DNA of 64,000 bases from Emergomyces orientalis (Eukaryota > Ascomycota > Eurotiomycetes > Onygenales > Ajellomycetaceae). Position numbers and translations under genes: made by a program. Position 1 is the first letter of the stretch, and every line of letters begins with the position of its first letter. The DNA lies in assembly GCA_002110485.1 (NCBI GenBank), contig MOWL01000046.1, forward strand, positions 62,001 to 126,000, given 5' to 3'. The notes below the pieces were generated by a model. It worked only from the letters and a program-made list of their open reading frames with translations. It searched no databases and was not told the DNA's origin. Of the stretch, positions 47,470 through 59,546 are shown piece by piece.

Positions 47470-49728
47470 ATGCAGGTAACCGATTTCAGCAACCTAGCTG
47501 GACAGGTTGGCGGCCTCGTAAACCAATGCCGACAGTGGAAGCAAGAGAATGCGGAGCTCGAAACAAAGCTTGGGGAGCAGGCATTGCGGATTATAGGTTT
47601 GGAAACGGAGAATTTAGACTTACAACGACATCTCAAAGCTGTCGAGTCGAGTGACACGGTTGACGATCTGGAGAGAAGGCTCCTCGATAGCAGACAGCGA
47701 TATGCTCCAAATTCGGTTATCCATGATTTCATGGGTAAAACGGAAAAGCCTGACACCATTTCTTACGAACATTACGAGAGTCTCGCGAAACTCTATGAGC
47801 AGCTATTTCAAGAGAATGCTAGCCTGATTGAATCATTTTTCACTGTGAAGAAGAGGCTGAAGAGTTGCAAAGCCAAGGTCACTTCGTGGAATAATTGTTT
47901 TGAACGCGATAACTTTGATGTTTATGTTCATGGAAAGAAAGTTGTTTTTCGGAGAGATGATGCAATTGCAGCTCATGCCCCCCGAAACCACCGCCATCCT
48001 GGACAGAAGGAAACCGTATCTACGCCTGGTCTAGCTACAATTGAATCTCTGGATCAAATACACGAACCCCACATGCATGAAAAGACCCCGATGAAAGAGA
48101 ATTATGCCATTGTAACATCGGACGGAGTGCCAGAGCCCGAATCACCCGTCCTACCTCGCTCAAATACTCAAGCCAGAAGCGTTTCTGGAGAGGCACCTCA
48201 CCAAGCTTCCTCGGAGCTGAATTCCTCGGATATAGCACCAACCCAAACTCAGGATCCCCTTTATGCTGCCGAGCCGCATATATTTCCAAGTTCTCCCCCA
48301 GCCGAAATCCCAATTTTCGTTTCAGCGAGGCCAGTCAGGGGGAAGAACCGGGAAAATCCAAGGACAGTGCTAAATAATGCCACAAGCCGCCGCGAGACTG
48401 GCAGTTTTACCACACCTGTTATTGTAAAGAGCGAGCCTACGTCAAGTAGCCCCCTCGAGAGCACCCGTAGGACGACCAATTATGACGATGACAAGGATGA
48501 TGGCGACGATGACTGTTTGGACCCGAGCACCAGCGAAACAGATAACCATGATATTGTACCGAGGAAGAATACGAATAATCTGCCCGCCCAAGCACCAAGC
48601 AATCGTTTTCCTATTTTCGATGAACGAGAGAAAGTCAAAATAGAGCCACCTGGTCCAGGTGAACGGGCAGCAACTGGAACCAAACGCCGCTTAGCTCTTC
48701 AGCCTGTGAATGCCAACGTTTCTTCTGTCCAGAATGTAGATGGACATACTCCTAACCAAGGAGCCAAACGAAGACGGTATGACCCTAGGAGAGCTGATGC
48801 AGTGCATCTAGTGGCGGAGGATGGAGAAGAAGAGATTCGTTCGAAATCGAAAAATGGTCTTCATGCCCACAAGCTGCAAACAAGCTCGGAAATCGAAAAG
48901 TCTAAATCCCCCGCTGCTAGTCGTCTGGAAGATCTTCTGGGAGGCGTGCCGCGGCCACGACCTATACTGAACTCCCCGTTTCGAAACTCTGGAACCTCAC
49001 CTCTGGGAACCCCACGTAAGATACCGCCAAGGTCCATTACACCCCGAGTTGCCCGGCTCCAGAGTGTAGAAAGGACGACCCCACCAGCTCGACCGCTTCT
49101 TCCGCCAGCTTCGCGAAGTTTACGCGGTTTTGCAGGGACCCCGCAATCCCGAACCGATGATGAGGTGTTGCCGGAAGATGAACCCTTTCGAGCACGTCCT
49201 CTCCATCGGCTCGGATTTGAACATTTCAAACTCAACCCAGAAAGAAATCAGGGGCTTGATTATGCATTCGACGAGGTAGTTCGTAGGAAAGACCTCAGAA
49301 AGTGCCTTCCGAGCTGTATCCGTCCAGAATGCTGCGGGAAAGGGTTCCGTGCCATGGCAAAGCTCAAGGGATTTGGGACCGCGGGTAATGACGATGTGTC
49401 ATTAGAACATTTAGACCAGGAGGACCAGCAGGTTCTTGATGAATACCTAGGCGACAATAGAATAGTCTTAGAAACGATGACAGAGAAGGAGCTGCGGGAG
49501 CTACTTCTCGATGCGCGAACGAGACACCTTGCCAATCAGTTTGGGAAACATCGACATGTCCATGAACGAGCGCGTTCGCCGCCTGGGTTCTGGCGCACGG
49601 ATATGCCGAGTACCCAAGAACTGGAGCGTGATCGGGAAGAGGCGAGGAGGGCTGAGCAGGAGAAATTGGTAGAAAGATATAGGGAGGCCATGAGGCCAGG
49701 TGGGTTGTGGAGGTTTGCTGATGAGTAA
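47470..49728 (+). CDS. Sae2/CtIP/Ctp1-family DNA end-resection factor
   Basis: A cofactor of the Mre11-Rad50-Nbs1 nuclease in double-strand-break end resection and meiotic recombination. One exon gives 752 aa. The N-terminus (about 1-140) is a coiled coil (LVNQCRQWKQENAELETKLG, LETENLDLQRHLKAVE), as expected for the tetramerisation region. The centre is long and disordered with SQ/TQ sites. The C-terminus is the Sae2/CtIP domain: LHRLGFEHFKLNPERNQGLD, the Cys motif KCLPSCIRPECCGKGFR, and KHRHVHERARSPPGFWRTD, corresponding to the conserved RHR-type MRN/DNA-binding motif. The frame is open back to 47404 but the first ATG is at 47470; a short upstream coding exon is possible. The C-terminal assignment is strong. 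Confidence 0.9.
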   Translation: MQVTDFSNLAGQVGGLVNQCRQWKQENAELETKLGEQALRIIGLETENLDLQRHLKAVESSDTVDDLERRLLDSRQRYAPNSVIHDFMGKTEKPDTISYEHYESLAKLYEQLFQENASLIESFFTVKKRLKSCKAKVTSWNNCFERDNFDVYVHGKKVVFRRDDAIAAHAPRNHRHPGQKETVSTPGLATIESLDQIHEPHMHEKTPMKENYAIVTSDGVPEPESPVLPRSNTQARSVSGEAPHQASSELNSSDIAPTQTQDPLYAAEPHIFPSSPPAEIPIFVSARPVRGKNRENPRTVLNNATSRRETGSFTTPVIVKSEPTSSSPLESTRRTTNYDDDKDDGDDDCLDPSTSETDNHDIVPRKNTNNLPAQAPSNRFPIFDEREKVKIEPPGPGERAATGTKRRLALQPVNANVSSVQNVDGHTPNQGAKRRRYDPRRADAVHLVAEDGEEEIRSKSKNGLHAHKLQTSSEIEKSKSPAASRLEDLLGGVPRPRPILNSPFRNSGTSPLGTPRKIPPRSITPRVARLQSVERTTPPARPLLPPASRSLRGFAGTPQSRTDDEVLPEDEPFRARPLHRLGFEHFKLNPERNQGLDYAFDEVVRRKDLRKCLPSCIRPECCGKGFRAMAKLKGFGTAGNDDVSLEHLDQEDQQVLDEYLGDNRIVLETMTEKELRELLLDARTRHLANQFGKHRHVHERARSPPGFWRTDMPSTQELERDREEARRAEQEKLVERYREAMRPGGLWRFADE

Positions 49729-50296
49729 GGGAGCTGTGGAATGTATATATACGTCTAGGTGCCTGTTACGTATATGTGGATTATTATTTTTGTTGTTGAT
49801 TTCATTTAATTTTGCTTTGTGCAATGCTGCACATTGCTCATTTGCGAAAGCTGGAATTTTAGGAATTTTAAAGCTAGACCATATATACATTCCCGTACTA
49901 ATGACTCTGTTACTATTTTGAAACTTCTAATATGCCTGGTGGTGGTCTTCATTGTGTCGATGGCAAAAAAATAAATGATAGAAAAGTACCACAGAGACTT
50001 CAGGAAATGATACGTGTGTCCAACTCGAAGGTAGACGCTTTGATCAAAGACATATTCAATTGTTGGTTGTCCATCTCGCAGAAAAAACCTTGGAACAGTT
50101 CACAAATGCTCTTAGGGTTAGTTGGAGAGGCAGCCCGATTGCCTCGGCACCTGATCATAGCACGTCACGTGAGAAAGATGCCGCTCCCCCAGATTTCTCC
50201 ACCCAAGCCCCATCATCCAGCGAGAACTTCTACTTGACAATACCCCTTTTGGCAGATAGGACTAGGTCTGCCTTGACACTTCACTATTATATCGCG
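49729..50296. other. Intergenic region, sae2-like to pex16
   Basis: A 568-bp spacer between tandem genes, with 3' flank and pex16 promoter. A Pro-rich open frame at 49932-50237 overlaps the pex16 leader but shows no family resemblance. Confidence 0.5.
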
Positions 50297-51711
50297 ATGG
50301 AGCCTTTGAAGAAGGACCGCGGTAGATTCCCAGTGGCTCTACCTCAACCGACGAAGCTGAAGGGGATATATGAGGAGTTTGTAACCAAGAATTCCAGCTC
50401 CATCAGCCAGATCGAATCCACCTTGAGATCTTTGACATATATCATTCCTGGTAAGCGCCCGGAATTCCCGTGTTTATGCGGCGCATACAATTGTGCTCCA
50501 GGCGAACGTTAAATAACACATATTTCTCTCTACTAGGACGTTTTCGAGAATCTGAGCTGGCTTCAGAGTCCCGTAAGTCGATGAGCCACCCTCCCTTTCA
50601 GCGGAACCAGATCCACCATCTGTGAGTTGCATCTAATAATAACTTTCACATAGTCCATTCTGGTGTTCAACTTCTATCTCTATATCATGATTCCCTCGTT
50701 TCACGCGTCATTTCCCGGCTTCCCGCCACCATTACTCGTCCTAACCCTACACCACATGCGCGATACACTAAATACTGGTATTCACGCTCCTCACTCTACC
50801 AACGGGTAGCAGTGACTCTACAGATGATCCAATACACGGAATTACTCTGGGAAATGATAGCGCGGCGTCGGGGGGAGAAAATCCGCTGGCGTGTAGTTGT
50901 GTTCATCGAAGGGGTGAAAGCATTATGCCGATTAATGCTCCTCCGCTTAACCAATTCTAGACCGTTGGTCAGCCCGCCTTTGCCGGAGAGAGAAGTAGAT
51001 CCAAGGAATTTGGAAGAAGAGGGGGAAAGTAACCCATGGGATGACACGTCATCCCCTCCTAGCGAAGGCGGATCGTCTTCGGACCTAAGTTGGACGATGC
51101 CAAGGACAGGCCTATCGCTACCGACTTTACCGGATGTTGGCGACATTTCAAATTACTTGATATCCAGAGTCCTTACGGCCGATGACATCAAGCCTCCGAA
51201 AAGCCTCCTTCATCGAGTTACAGGGCAGGGCCAACTCGCTGAGGTGCTCTATATCCTCCGCCCACTCATCTACGCACTAGCGTTGCAGAAATGGCGAAAC
51301 AAGAAGAAGAGCTGGACGCCATGGCTTATTGGCTTTGGCATGGAGTATGGATGCAGACAACTGGCTAAAAAAGATTTCCGGGAAAGAGTTGCGGGTGGCT
51401 TACGGGGCTTAACGGCGCTGGAGAGGGAAGAGCTTCGGAAACGGGGCTGGGCGATGGGTTGGTGGGCTATGAGGGGCGCGTTTTACGAAAATATTACGAA
51501 GTATGTTTTGCCCTTTTTATTTCCTTTTGTGTGACTGAACGTGAGATTATTTAAGATACACGGACGCTGACCATTCTGTGCGTGAAGGGTTTGGCTGCAA
51601 AGTTTCGTTAAGAGGCTAGAAGGCAAGCCATTAGTTGGGTTGATTGGCGGTATTGTGGAAGACTACGAATATCTCTGGGATAACTATTATTTCTCGACAG
51701 CCACTCTTTGA
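50297..51711 (+). CDS. pex16: Peroxisomal membrane protein Pex16
   Basis: A peroxin of the peroxisomal or ER membrane involved in peroxisome biogenesis and membrane-protein insertion. Exons are 50297-50450, 50537-50572 (36 nt), 50654-51500 and 51588-51711, giving 386 aa. Family blocks are KLKGIYEEFVTKNSSSISQI, LRSLTYIIPGRFRESELASE (across introns 1 and 2), HSGVQLLSLYHDSLVSRVIS, the TLQMIQYTELLWEMIARRRG helix, RWRVVVFIEGVKALCRLMLL, and the C-terminal LAEVLYILRPLIYALALQKW and LVGLIGGIVEDYEYLWDNYY. A low-complexity acidic insert lies in the middle (about 200-250). Length and order fit fungal Pex16. The RNase H2A gene is convergent, with 276 bp between stop codons. Confidence 0.95.
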
Positions 51712-51987
51712 TCAGATAAACTTTTCCTTTGTTATTGCTTACCCCTCAAGCGTTTATTATTTTAGTTTTTCAGTTATGTCATTTCCCCCTACAGTTTTTG
51801 ATTTATACCCGACGGTCTGGGTTAAGTGTATTATATAGGGAAGTATGGCAACGTGTTGGATGCATAGGTTTCACAATGGAAAGGTATATATTTAAAGGGT
51901 TTCTATGTCGTCATTTGTCATTATATCGCCATTCTGAAGCGACCATAGAGGTTCTTAATAATAAATCTACATTTTTTTTTTTGAATT

Positions 51988-53016
51988 CTAAAATATTTCT
52001 TGGGGTCTTTGGCCGTACCAGTCTCGTAACTCATCAGTTTCCTCGTTATTCCCAGTCCCAGTTGCCGAAAACGAAAAGAAATCAGTCAACCGTTGTGCTT
52101 CCTCATCTTCCTCAACAGGCCAGTCCACTTTGACAGCTGTTTTCGATTCGAGGAGTTCCTTCGCAGTGCCCCAGCTAAATCGACATTCATTTCCCCATCC
52201 AAATAACGTGTCCATATCCTTCTTGAGCCACTCCACACATTTAGAATCGGAAGGATAGCCGCTACCCCAACCTTCAGTCGCAGCTTCTTGCCCCGTGGCA
52301 CTGCGCTGCTTCACCAGAGCCTCATAACAGATTTCCAATGCCACATCTCTTGTAACTTTTGCGCAAACACTTGCAGCACTAACGGAGGGATACAATGAAT
52401 CTGCCTTCTTGGCAACAGTAATCTTCAGAGCAGGGAATATCCGCTCCAGCTTCCTCTGGTATGTCTCCGGGTTCCCGATGGTATCGATATATACCTCTTT
52501 CACATTAACTCCCCTCTCCTCTACAATGCAACGGATAAGCTCTATGGTAGCATCCATGGCTTGTGCATTGAGATTGTAATTTCTTGTGCCTGGTCGAAGC
52601 ATGCCTGTAGCTATATCTCGAGCGGACATCACCTTGACCCCCCAGCCGCATGATGTGTTTAGAGAGTTGTCGGGACTACAGAGGAGGTGCATGAGATTTG
52701 ACCGGACAGCGGGGGTGAGGACTTTGCTGTCATCGAAGTGATGTTGTTCTGCTAAGAGGGAGTGGTGGAGTGGAATTGGGAGGTAGAATGCGCTGTAAAC
52801 CATTGGCCCCAGAACGGGACCCCTGCCGGCTTCATCGACTCCGAGAACGCATGGGGTTGGTTCAATTAAGTCTTCTGAGGATGTTGAGGGTGCTGATGGG
52901 GTTATGACTGGTGGGCATGGAGAGTAATGGGCGTATGAGTCTCCATTTAGGAGGGTAGAAGCGTGTATTGATGGTGGTACGAAGGGTATGCTGCTGGGTG
53001 ACTCCTGGTTATCCAT
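51988..53016 (-). CDS. rnh201: Ribonuclease H2 catalytic subunit A
   Basis: Catalytic subunit of RNase H2, which removes ribonucleotides from DNA and RNA of RNA:DNA hybrids in the nucleus. It is a single exon of 342 aa. Active-site motifs are visible: VLGVDEAGRGPVLGPMVY, with Asp61 and Glu62; VKEVYIDTIGNPETYQ, with the third acidic residue; and KKADSLYPSVSAASVCAKVT, with the family's Asp plus the SAAS/AKV block. The YPSD motif (GSGYPSDSKCVEWL) and FSWGTAKELL follow. The N-terminal ~50 residues are Ser/Pro-rich and probably disordered. No gap or missing catalytic residue is seen. Confidence 0.96.
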   Translation of the reverse strand: MDNQESPSSIPFVPPSIHASTLLNGDSYAHYSPCPPVITPSAPSTSSEDLIEPTPCVLGVDEAGRGPVLGPMVYSAFYLPIPLHHSLLAEQHHFDDSKVLTPAVRSNLMHLLCSPDNSLNTSCGWGVKVMSARDIATGMLRPGTRNYNLNAQAMDATIELIRCIVEERGVNVKEVYIDTIGNPETYQRKLERIFPALKITVAKKADSLYPSVSAASVCAKVTRDVALEICYEALVKQRSATGQEAATEGWGSGYPSDSKCVEWLKKDMDTLFGWGNECRFSWGTAKELLESKTAVKVDWPVEEDEEAQRLTDFFSFSATGTGNNEETDELRDWYGQRPQEIF

Positions 53017-53502
53017 TGAGGAGGATGAGAAATCAGTCGACGTTTATTCTGTTGTATAGTCGGTATCAAAGGATTCTGCTACTTCGTCAAATGTATGCAT
53101 TTTGTTGTTCCACAGTATAATGGGTATACATGGCTTTGATATGAAGCCCAATAAAAACATCTTCAAGTATGGACCAACATTCGATGGTTTGGCTGGGGGG
53201 ACGTGATGTTGCTTAGCTAAGACGCGTCGCCACGGACCAGGCTTAGTGTGATTCCTTCGCGTTGGCACTAATATAACGGCATTGCACTTCTCCCCTCCAA
53301 CAGCGCATCAACTAGGCCGAACAGCACCCTATACATCAGCATTACAGGGGAAGATATACCCACATCGAACGCGGACGGTACATCTTCATTGTCGCGGCTG
53401 GATACTGCTAATTTCTTGGATCATTGCAACCCGACGTGGACGTAGCATGTCTGCCCGATCTTGATCCCAAAACTATCAACAAACCATCGCAACTCTGCAA
53501 TT
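53017..53502. promoter_or_regulatory. Bidirectional promoter region, RNase H2A / CENP-C
   Basis: A 486-bp gap between divergent start codons at 53016 (-) and 53503 (+). No coding sequence is supported; the minus-strand open frame 53044-53268 has no domain. Specific regulatory sites were not assigned. Confidence 0.45.
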
Positions 53503-55786
53503 ATGCCACCTCGAGGACCTACAAAAGCGCGCGATTTCGATTACTCCAATGTGGGTAAGGCTGGAAGGTAAGTGTCTGAATTCTCGACATTCGAAGCTGG
53601 TTTCTCAATTGCAAGAATGCCCGCAAATGGCGAGAATGCTCACTAATACCTTTTTTTTTAAAAAAATTCTATCTTAGACGCACGGGCATTACCCTGAAGG
53701 AAGGGAAGCTCGACGAACATGGCATGGAAGAGATTGAAGGGATGTTCTCGTCGCCGGAGAAATCCCCCGTTAAGACTAATGGCCACGGCTATGGAAACGA
53801 TACTTTGAATTCGGAGGATATGGAAACCGGGGATAGTACGTTTTCTCCTTTAAAAATGTCATTTTCTCCCCTGTCGTCATCTTAGCCCGATAATACTTGC
53901 GGCGCAAAGATGAGACTTCTCTATACTCATTTCACTCTAGGTAGCATCCCGGAACCGGCTGACGTACTTTCAGGCCGACGTGGGCAACGAAATCCCTTGC
54001 TTTTACCTCCTCGATCGCGCTCCCCAATGAAAACTTTTATGTCTGGATCCCCGCGAAGAACCCCAGGGATCCGTTCATCCTCTATTCCACACCATGACCA
54101 GTCCTCCAGTCCTTCTTCTTCGCGGCCGCGAGCAGCCAAGCGGGCCCTTGACTTTTCCCACGCGCCCCACCTCGCCAGATCCCCTCTCGGGGTTAATGAG
54201 CCTGCGGACTTCTCCGATGATGGTAATCACCTAATGGATGATGAAGCAGAGGATACGCATTTCGTAGAGTCCCATGGGGAATATCACGAAAGCTACGACA
54301 ATGCAGACGGCGGCTCGCCCGAAAGCCAAAATCCAAATGATGGTGGCGACGATGAGAATGACGCACCAGGTGAAGACCCAGAAGAGGAGGACCCGGAAGA
54401 TGAACCTTCGCCCTCCATAGTTGCGAAAATTACGGGGAGGAAACGCAAGAATGCCCCGGGCAACACATCCAAAGCCGAACCTTCGAGCTGGAGACATAGA
54501 GAGCATGAAGTGGATTCACATACGGCCCCCGATGCAGTAGATAACCCTGCACCGAAGCGGAGAGGGAGAAAACCCAAAGCTGCAGCTACGGAAGTATATC
54601 ACGATGTTGAGGAGGCGGAAAGTTCCAGAGCGCCCAAGAGGACGAAAACGACTGGTTCAAAGGGACGATCCAATCTACACATGTCCATTGAGCAGGAGCA
54701 GGAGCTAAATTCAGTCGTGGAGAACATCACCAATCGAAATGGGCCTCTGAAGAACAGAAGTTTATATATTCTTAAAAGAGAAACGCCTTCAGATCAATCT
54801 GCACAACATACCCGTTCTGGCCGGGTATCAGTGCGACCCTTAGCATATTGGCGCAACGAACGGTGTGTGTATGGAGATGGGTCTGCGGAAGTCGGACAAC
54901 GTTTCCCATTGTCGACGATCAAGGAAATCATTAGAACGGAAGAACGGGATACTGAGACAGACAAGAAGGCGAAACGGTCATCAAAAAAGAAGTTGAAATC
55001 CAAGTATATGTCAAAAAGATCTAGGGATGACCCATCTGATGATGAAGATGATATAGATAACGCTGAGCCATGGGAAACGGAGCAGGGGGTGTTTTACGGC
55101 CCGGTCAAGAAGTGGGACCCAGTAACCCAAAGTGCCACACAGGAAGAGGAGATGATAGGTATGTTAACTCCGCTCGAAATGGCTTCAATCGAAGGGCTAT
55201 TTTCACTGACTTCTGAATATAGATGTTGCTTTTGCCCCGTCTGCGATAGAAACGCACGAAGTGAAAGACTCCACCTTCCGCTTCGCGAAAATACTCAACA
55301 ATTTCTTTCTGGGTTCTGGATTTGTTGATATGCCTCCTGGCGCCGTCAAGAGACAAAAGAACTCTAAGAAAATGCACATGGTATTTTTTGTGTACCACGG
55401 CCGAATACGCGTTGATGTTTCAGGACTTCAATTCAGCGCTGGAAAGGGGTGCGTTTTCCAGGTTCCTCGGGGTTAGTATTAGCAACGTTTCCCTTTCCTG
55501 TTCCCGCTCCCGTTCCTTCAATATTTTTCCGCTGCCCTTGCCAGCCCATATGACTGGTGATGTAAACCGAGATACTAACTTTGCCTATGTTTGGTCGGCG
55601 CCTACAGGGAATAATTACAGTTTCGCCAATGATTATGACAAGTCTGCCGCGATTTTTTTTACCCAGGGATGTGTACCCTTGAACAAGGAGGGTGAAAGTG
55701 ATAGTGCCGAGCCCGTTTCGGTGCCTCCAGAAGTGTCTGCGGAGGCACCACCGGGTAAGAAGAGAGGTAGACCGAAGCAGAATTGA
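53503..55786 (+). CDS. Centromere protein CENP-C/Mif2/Cnp3 homologue
   Basis: An inner kinetochore protein that binds CENP-A nucleosomes and links them to the outer kinetochore. Five exons, 53503-53567, 53678-53835, 53941-55158, 55223-55471 and 55608-55786, give 622 aa. The N-terminus (MPPRGPTKARDFDYSNVGKA, RRTGITLKEGKLDEHGMEEI) is the fungal Mif2 start with its conserved region. Acidic and basic disordered stretches and an AT-hook-like KRRGRKPK follow. The CENP-C motif lies at about residues 363-385 (RSGRVSVRPLAYWRNERCVY), the nucleosome-binding signature. Residues about 481-622 form the Mif2 cupin dimerisation domain (FLGSGFVDMPPGAVKRQKNS, MHMVFFVYHGRIRVDVSG, VFQVPRGNNYSFAND). The end KKRGRPK is another AT-hook-like basic tail. 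Splice phases all agree. Confidence 0.94.
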
Positions 55787-58700
55787 GCATTAATATATAG
55801 GTGATTGTTCGTCTACAGTTATAAATCTGTTTGTTGGTGAGTATGATTATGGCTTTATATTATTATTTTTTTCATGCTATTCTATTTTGCTTCTGTTCAG
55901 CATACGCTGCGGATCGCATTCTGTGTGTCTTGAGCTTATCCCTTATTCGATTACTTGACGCTGCATTTTATGCCTGGTGTTTTGGTTGGCATTGCGCATT
56001 TCACTGGTTGTCTGTGAGATCCCATACTGGTCGAAGAAAGTATATTCATGGAATTCTTTACATTCTAACGAAAGTGTATTTGTTTACTTTATGTATCATC
56101 GAAAGGGCGTGTATTGGCTTTGGCTTTACGTATCTATACATCCATCTTTATTTTCTCGGGCTGCTGGATGAAATTGTTCGCTTCTTAGTGAGTTCTTAAT
56201 CAGGGGGGCCCTAATCACATGACCGTGTGTTGCTGCGGGCTGATCAACAAATCGTGATCCTCCACCCAAACCTATCGTGAGGGGTTCGAACGACAACTGC
56301 TCTCTCCAACAGCATCCAAAGGGCTTCGATGTATAAGTACATAGTTATTTTTCAAGCGGTTGCAGTGAACTAGTGGGATTTCTGAATTTTATATTACCTG
56401 GTCGGTGAGAGGAGATACTTTTTCCAAATTGACCTCCTGTTTCCCGAATTTCCAGAATTCCAATACAGAAGAGCCTGAAGGCGGACATCCATTCCTTTCA
56501 GGCATCAAAGATCAAATTATTTTGTGGATGAGCCTCGTTCACGAACAAAGCATGGGAGAGTTTGTGACAATCCTAGGATTCTCAAGGTTCTCGACTCCCC
56601 CTACTTTGGCCCAGACGATCCAATGGCGCCCAACCGTTCACCGCCTTTGGAGCATATCGGACCCTAAGGCCAACTCATCAAGAATACCAAGGACAGAGGA
56701 CATGCAGCAGCGCACAATAAAATATTCCGCTGATTTACCCAAAATTCTTTTCCCTAAGAATCTTGGATGTAATAAGCCCTGCAGACTTCTTCCCATTTCA
56801 ACAGTTCAACCATGATCAGCGGTATCAAGCCTATGTATGTGTAAGGACTGACCGCTCGCACCTTTTGCTTCTTTCCGTCGCTCGGTTTTTGCGTAAGTAG
56901 ACCGCCTCGCGGTAATTGAATAGCGCGAGAATGTGGATCAGGTCCAAACATGTACTTTACCGATCCTGCTTGGCTTCGTTGGGCATCTATCGCTCAAAGT
57001 CCTACATACATGCCGTTTCAAACTTTGCACCCTTTATACCCTGGGAAGCCAGTGCGTCCGTTTTTATCAAAGTCTGGTCCGCCGTCGCCACCGCCGCCAA
57101 TGGAAAAAAAAAAAAAGCATGTTGCTGGCTCTCGGGTAGCTTGCACATGTGCATGAGTAGACTGGTGCAGCCTCACTATGGTAATGATGCATACTTCTTT
57201 GAAAACAAAAAAGAAAAGTGAGAGAGACGAAAATTGCCGATATCTCGAATGTCCGAGCTTTTGGATGATGAGCTGGATAATGATACACACCCCCTTTTCC
57301 CTTCCGAAGCTTTCCATCCAATCCTCCAGTGTGAACTTCTCGGAAACCCACCAGGACCGATGCATATCCGTCTAGCTCTGATTCATCCTTCCTGTTGCCC
57401 GACGAATTGCGAGTCAAGCCCCAAAGGCGTGGCACCATCAACGCACTTTAACAACTGACAAGGTTGTTTCCGAGTGCGCTAGACCCTTACGCTGTGGGAT
57501 GGCGCGAACTGCTGTCATATGCAAAATGGATGGGTGAAAGTTCGCCCTGTTCTGTCAAAGTTGTAAATACAGCATCTGCAACGTGGACACCGTGGCGAAG
57601 CGGATGCCCAAAGGGAATTTAGACTGGTGACAACGTATAGAGTATTCCACATTTTAGCCTTCATGGTTCTTCGTGCTTAGGTCTGCAAACACTCCTTGGC
57701 TGGCTGGGGTGTTCGCTGAGGTGATCATCGACACCATCCTCCACCTCTTCCGCTTCGCCCCGGGTCGAAGTAAGCTGTCAAGTTTTGCAGTTTGTGGAAT
57801 CAAGGATATTTTTAGTTCTGTCGCCTTTGATTTGATGCTTCCCGTTTCCGCAATGCTCGATTAGTGCTATCTAGAAACCAACTACGTGATTTGTTCACAC
57901 CCCCAAGACTTCACAGCTTTGACCGATAACTGAGGAGAAGCCTTATTTTGATATGCACAAACAAGTCAGCAAGCTGCAATTTGGTTGCCTCCTGCTGTTT
58001 CTGTTGTTCCCGAAATACTGGTTCTTTCTTACTGATGACGTTTCAGGACTCCACATTCCCCAGGCTTGTGTCGATATTTTGGTCCCAACGAAAGCGCGGA
58101 CCCTGTCCTAAGGTGGATTCACCTACTCAGAACTAATGGCAGTTTACAGATTTTAGGCTGCAATAGTTCATGATTGCAACCGTTGAAATACCGCAAATAC
58201 CTCTGGTTGTAAAAGCATGGTGCAAATTATATCTTGTGTTTTAAGTTTTGCTTTTACGGGCATTTCACCTCCTTAGAAAATTTCTTCATTCGACTATATA
58301 TTCGGCATTTCTAGTCCTATCAGGGTCATAACCGCAGCGGGAATAAGTGTGGTGGCGCCGGGTTCTAAAGGGACAGCCTACAGATGTGATGGTCAGGCTG
58401 TTCAAGATTGATTTGCCACAGTCAAATACTAACGGAAACCTCATCAGCCAGCCGTTGCCAGTGCTCCACTGGTTCGTCAGCTCCGCTGAAAAGGATTTTG
58501 AGTAGCCGTTGTGATACCCATCGTGCTCTCTATGAACTTCCGCAAAAAAGCACCGTAGGGCTGACGGTCGTAGTGATACCGCACATACCGCACTTTAATG
58601 AGCATTCCCCCCCCCTCCATCGCCATTTGTCAAAACACCCTCTTTCTACTGCTCATTCTAGTCATGGATCCCGTTTTTCGGAGGGGGTATTTCCGTCGGG

Positions 58701-59546
58701 GACGTCAGACGTCGCGTGATAGATCTAGAGGAGTAGGAAATCAAACGGACCTAGTGAACTAACCACCTAATATCTACCGGAATATTTACCCCCTTGGTTC
58801 GTGCAGCCACATTTCAAGTAAAGGTTGCTGAACCCTTATATTAAGATGGATTTAGTCATACATAAAAGAGAAGTCCCTTATACATTGCGAGGTTTTCTCC
58901 TTCCCCACCAGGTAAACCACCTTAGTGGCTTCAACTGGGGTAACAGAAGAAAGTCTCGCCATACAGGCTTCATATATCAATAGTATGAACCTCAAACTGA
59001 AACGAGCCGTTGATACGATGCCACCACCAGCGGAAACTAATCCGCCCAATAGATCTGAGAATATGTACTTAATGTATATATATATATATATATATTTATT
59101 GGCCTGAAACACCGGTTCCCTTCGACAATCGTCCGATTCTAGGATTAACGAGCGTACAATTGCAAACCCCTGAAAAGAAATGGTATAGTGGGGTTAGCTA
59201 TTAACTATAGCTTGTTTGGGGATGTACTGGGGCAAGGTTTTGTTTTCTGTGTGGGGAGAGGTCTAGATCTTTTTTCCTCGACATGAACCTGATATTTATC
59301 GGTATTAGAATCGCTTTAATCGCCGATATTAGTAGCAGTGATGTTGCTGTGATGGAAGTAGTTGTGCCCCTCTCAGGAAATGGGGATAATTGGTTGTACC
59401 TTGGCGCTTGCCCGTTACTGTTATGTTTTTGAGAATATTACAATTAAATAGCTCCGCTGGCAGAAAGAATCACGGAGGAATAAACAACCAAGAAGGAAGA
59501 GGAACGGGGGGGATTAAAATTAAAAAAAAGACAAGGAACAAAAAAT
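55787..59546. other. Gene-free region left of the tRNA
   Basis: About 3.8 kb without a gene I can support. The first ~400 bases are the T-rich 3' flank of the CENP-C gene. Many short overlapping open frames on both strands (56405-56815, 57018-57441, 57673-57864, 58408-58719) lack domain signatures, good starts or splice structure. An AT dinucleotide run occurs at about 59075-59094. This could be a long regulatory spacer or decayed repeat sequence; I could not match any transposon protein. Confidence 0.45.
59075..59094. repeat. AT dinucleotide microsatellite
   Basis: A run of about 20 bases of alternating T and A in the gene-free right end of the window. Confidence 0.8.

Noticed and set aside
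55831..56199. 122-codon plus-strand hydrophobic open frame after CENP-C
   Set aside because: T-rich 3' flank; no start context, no homology recognisable, overlapping frame also open.
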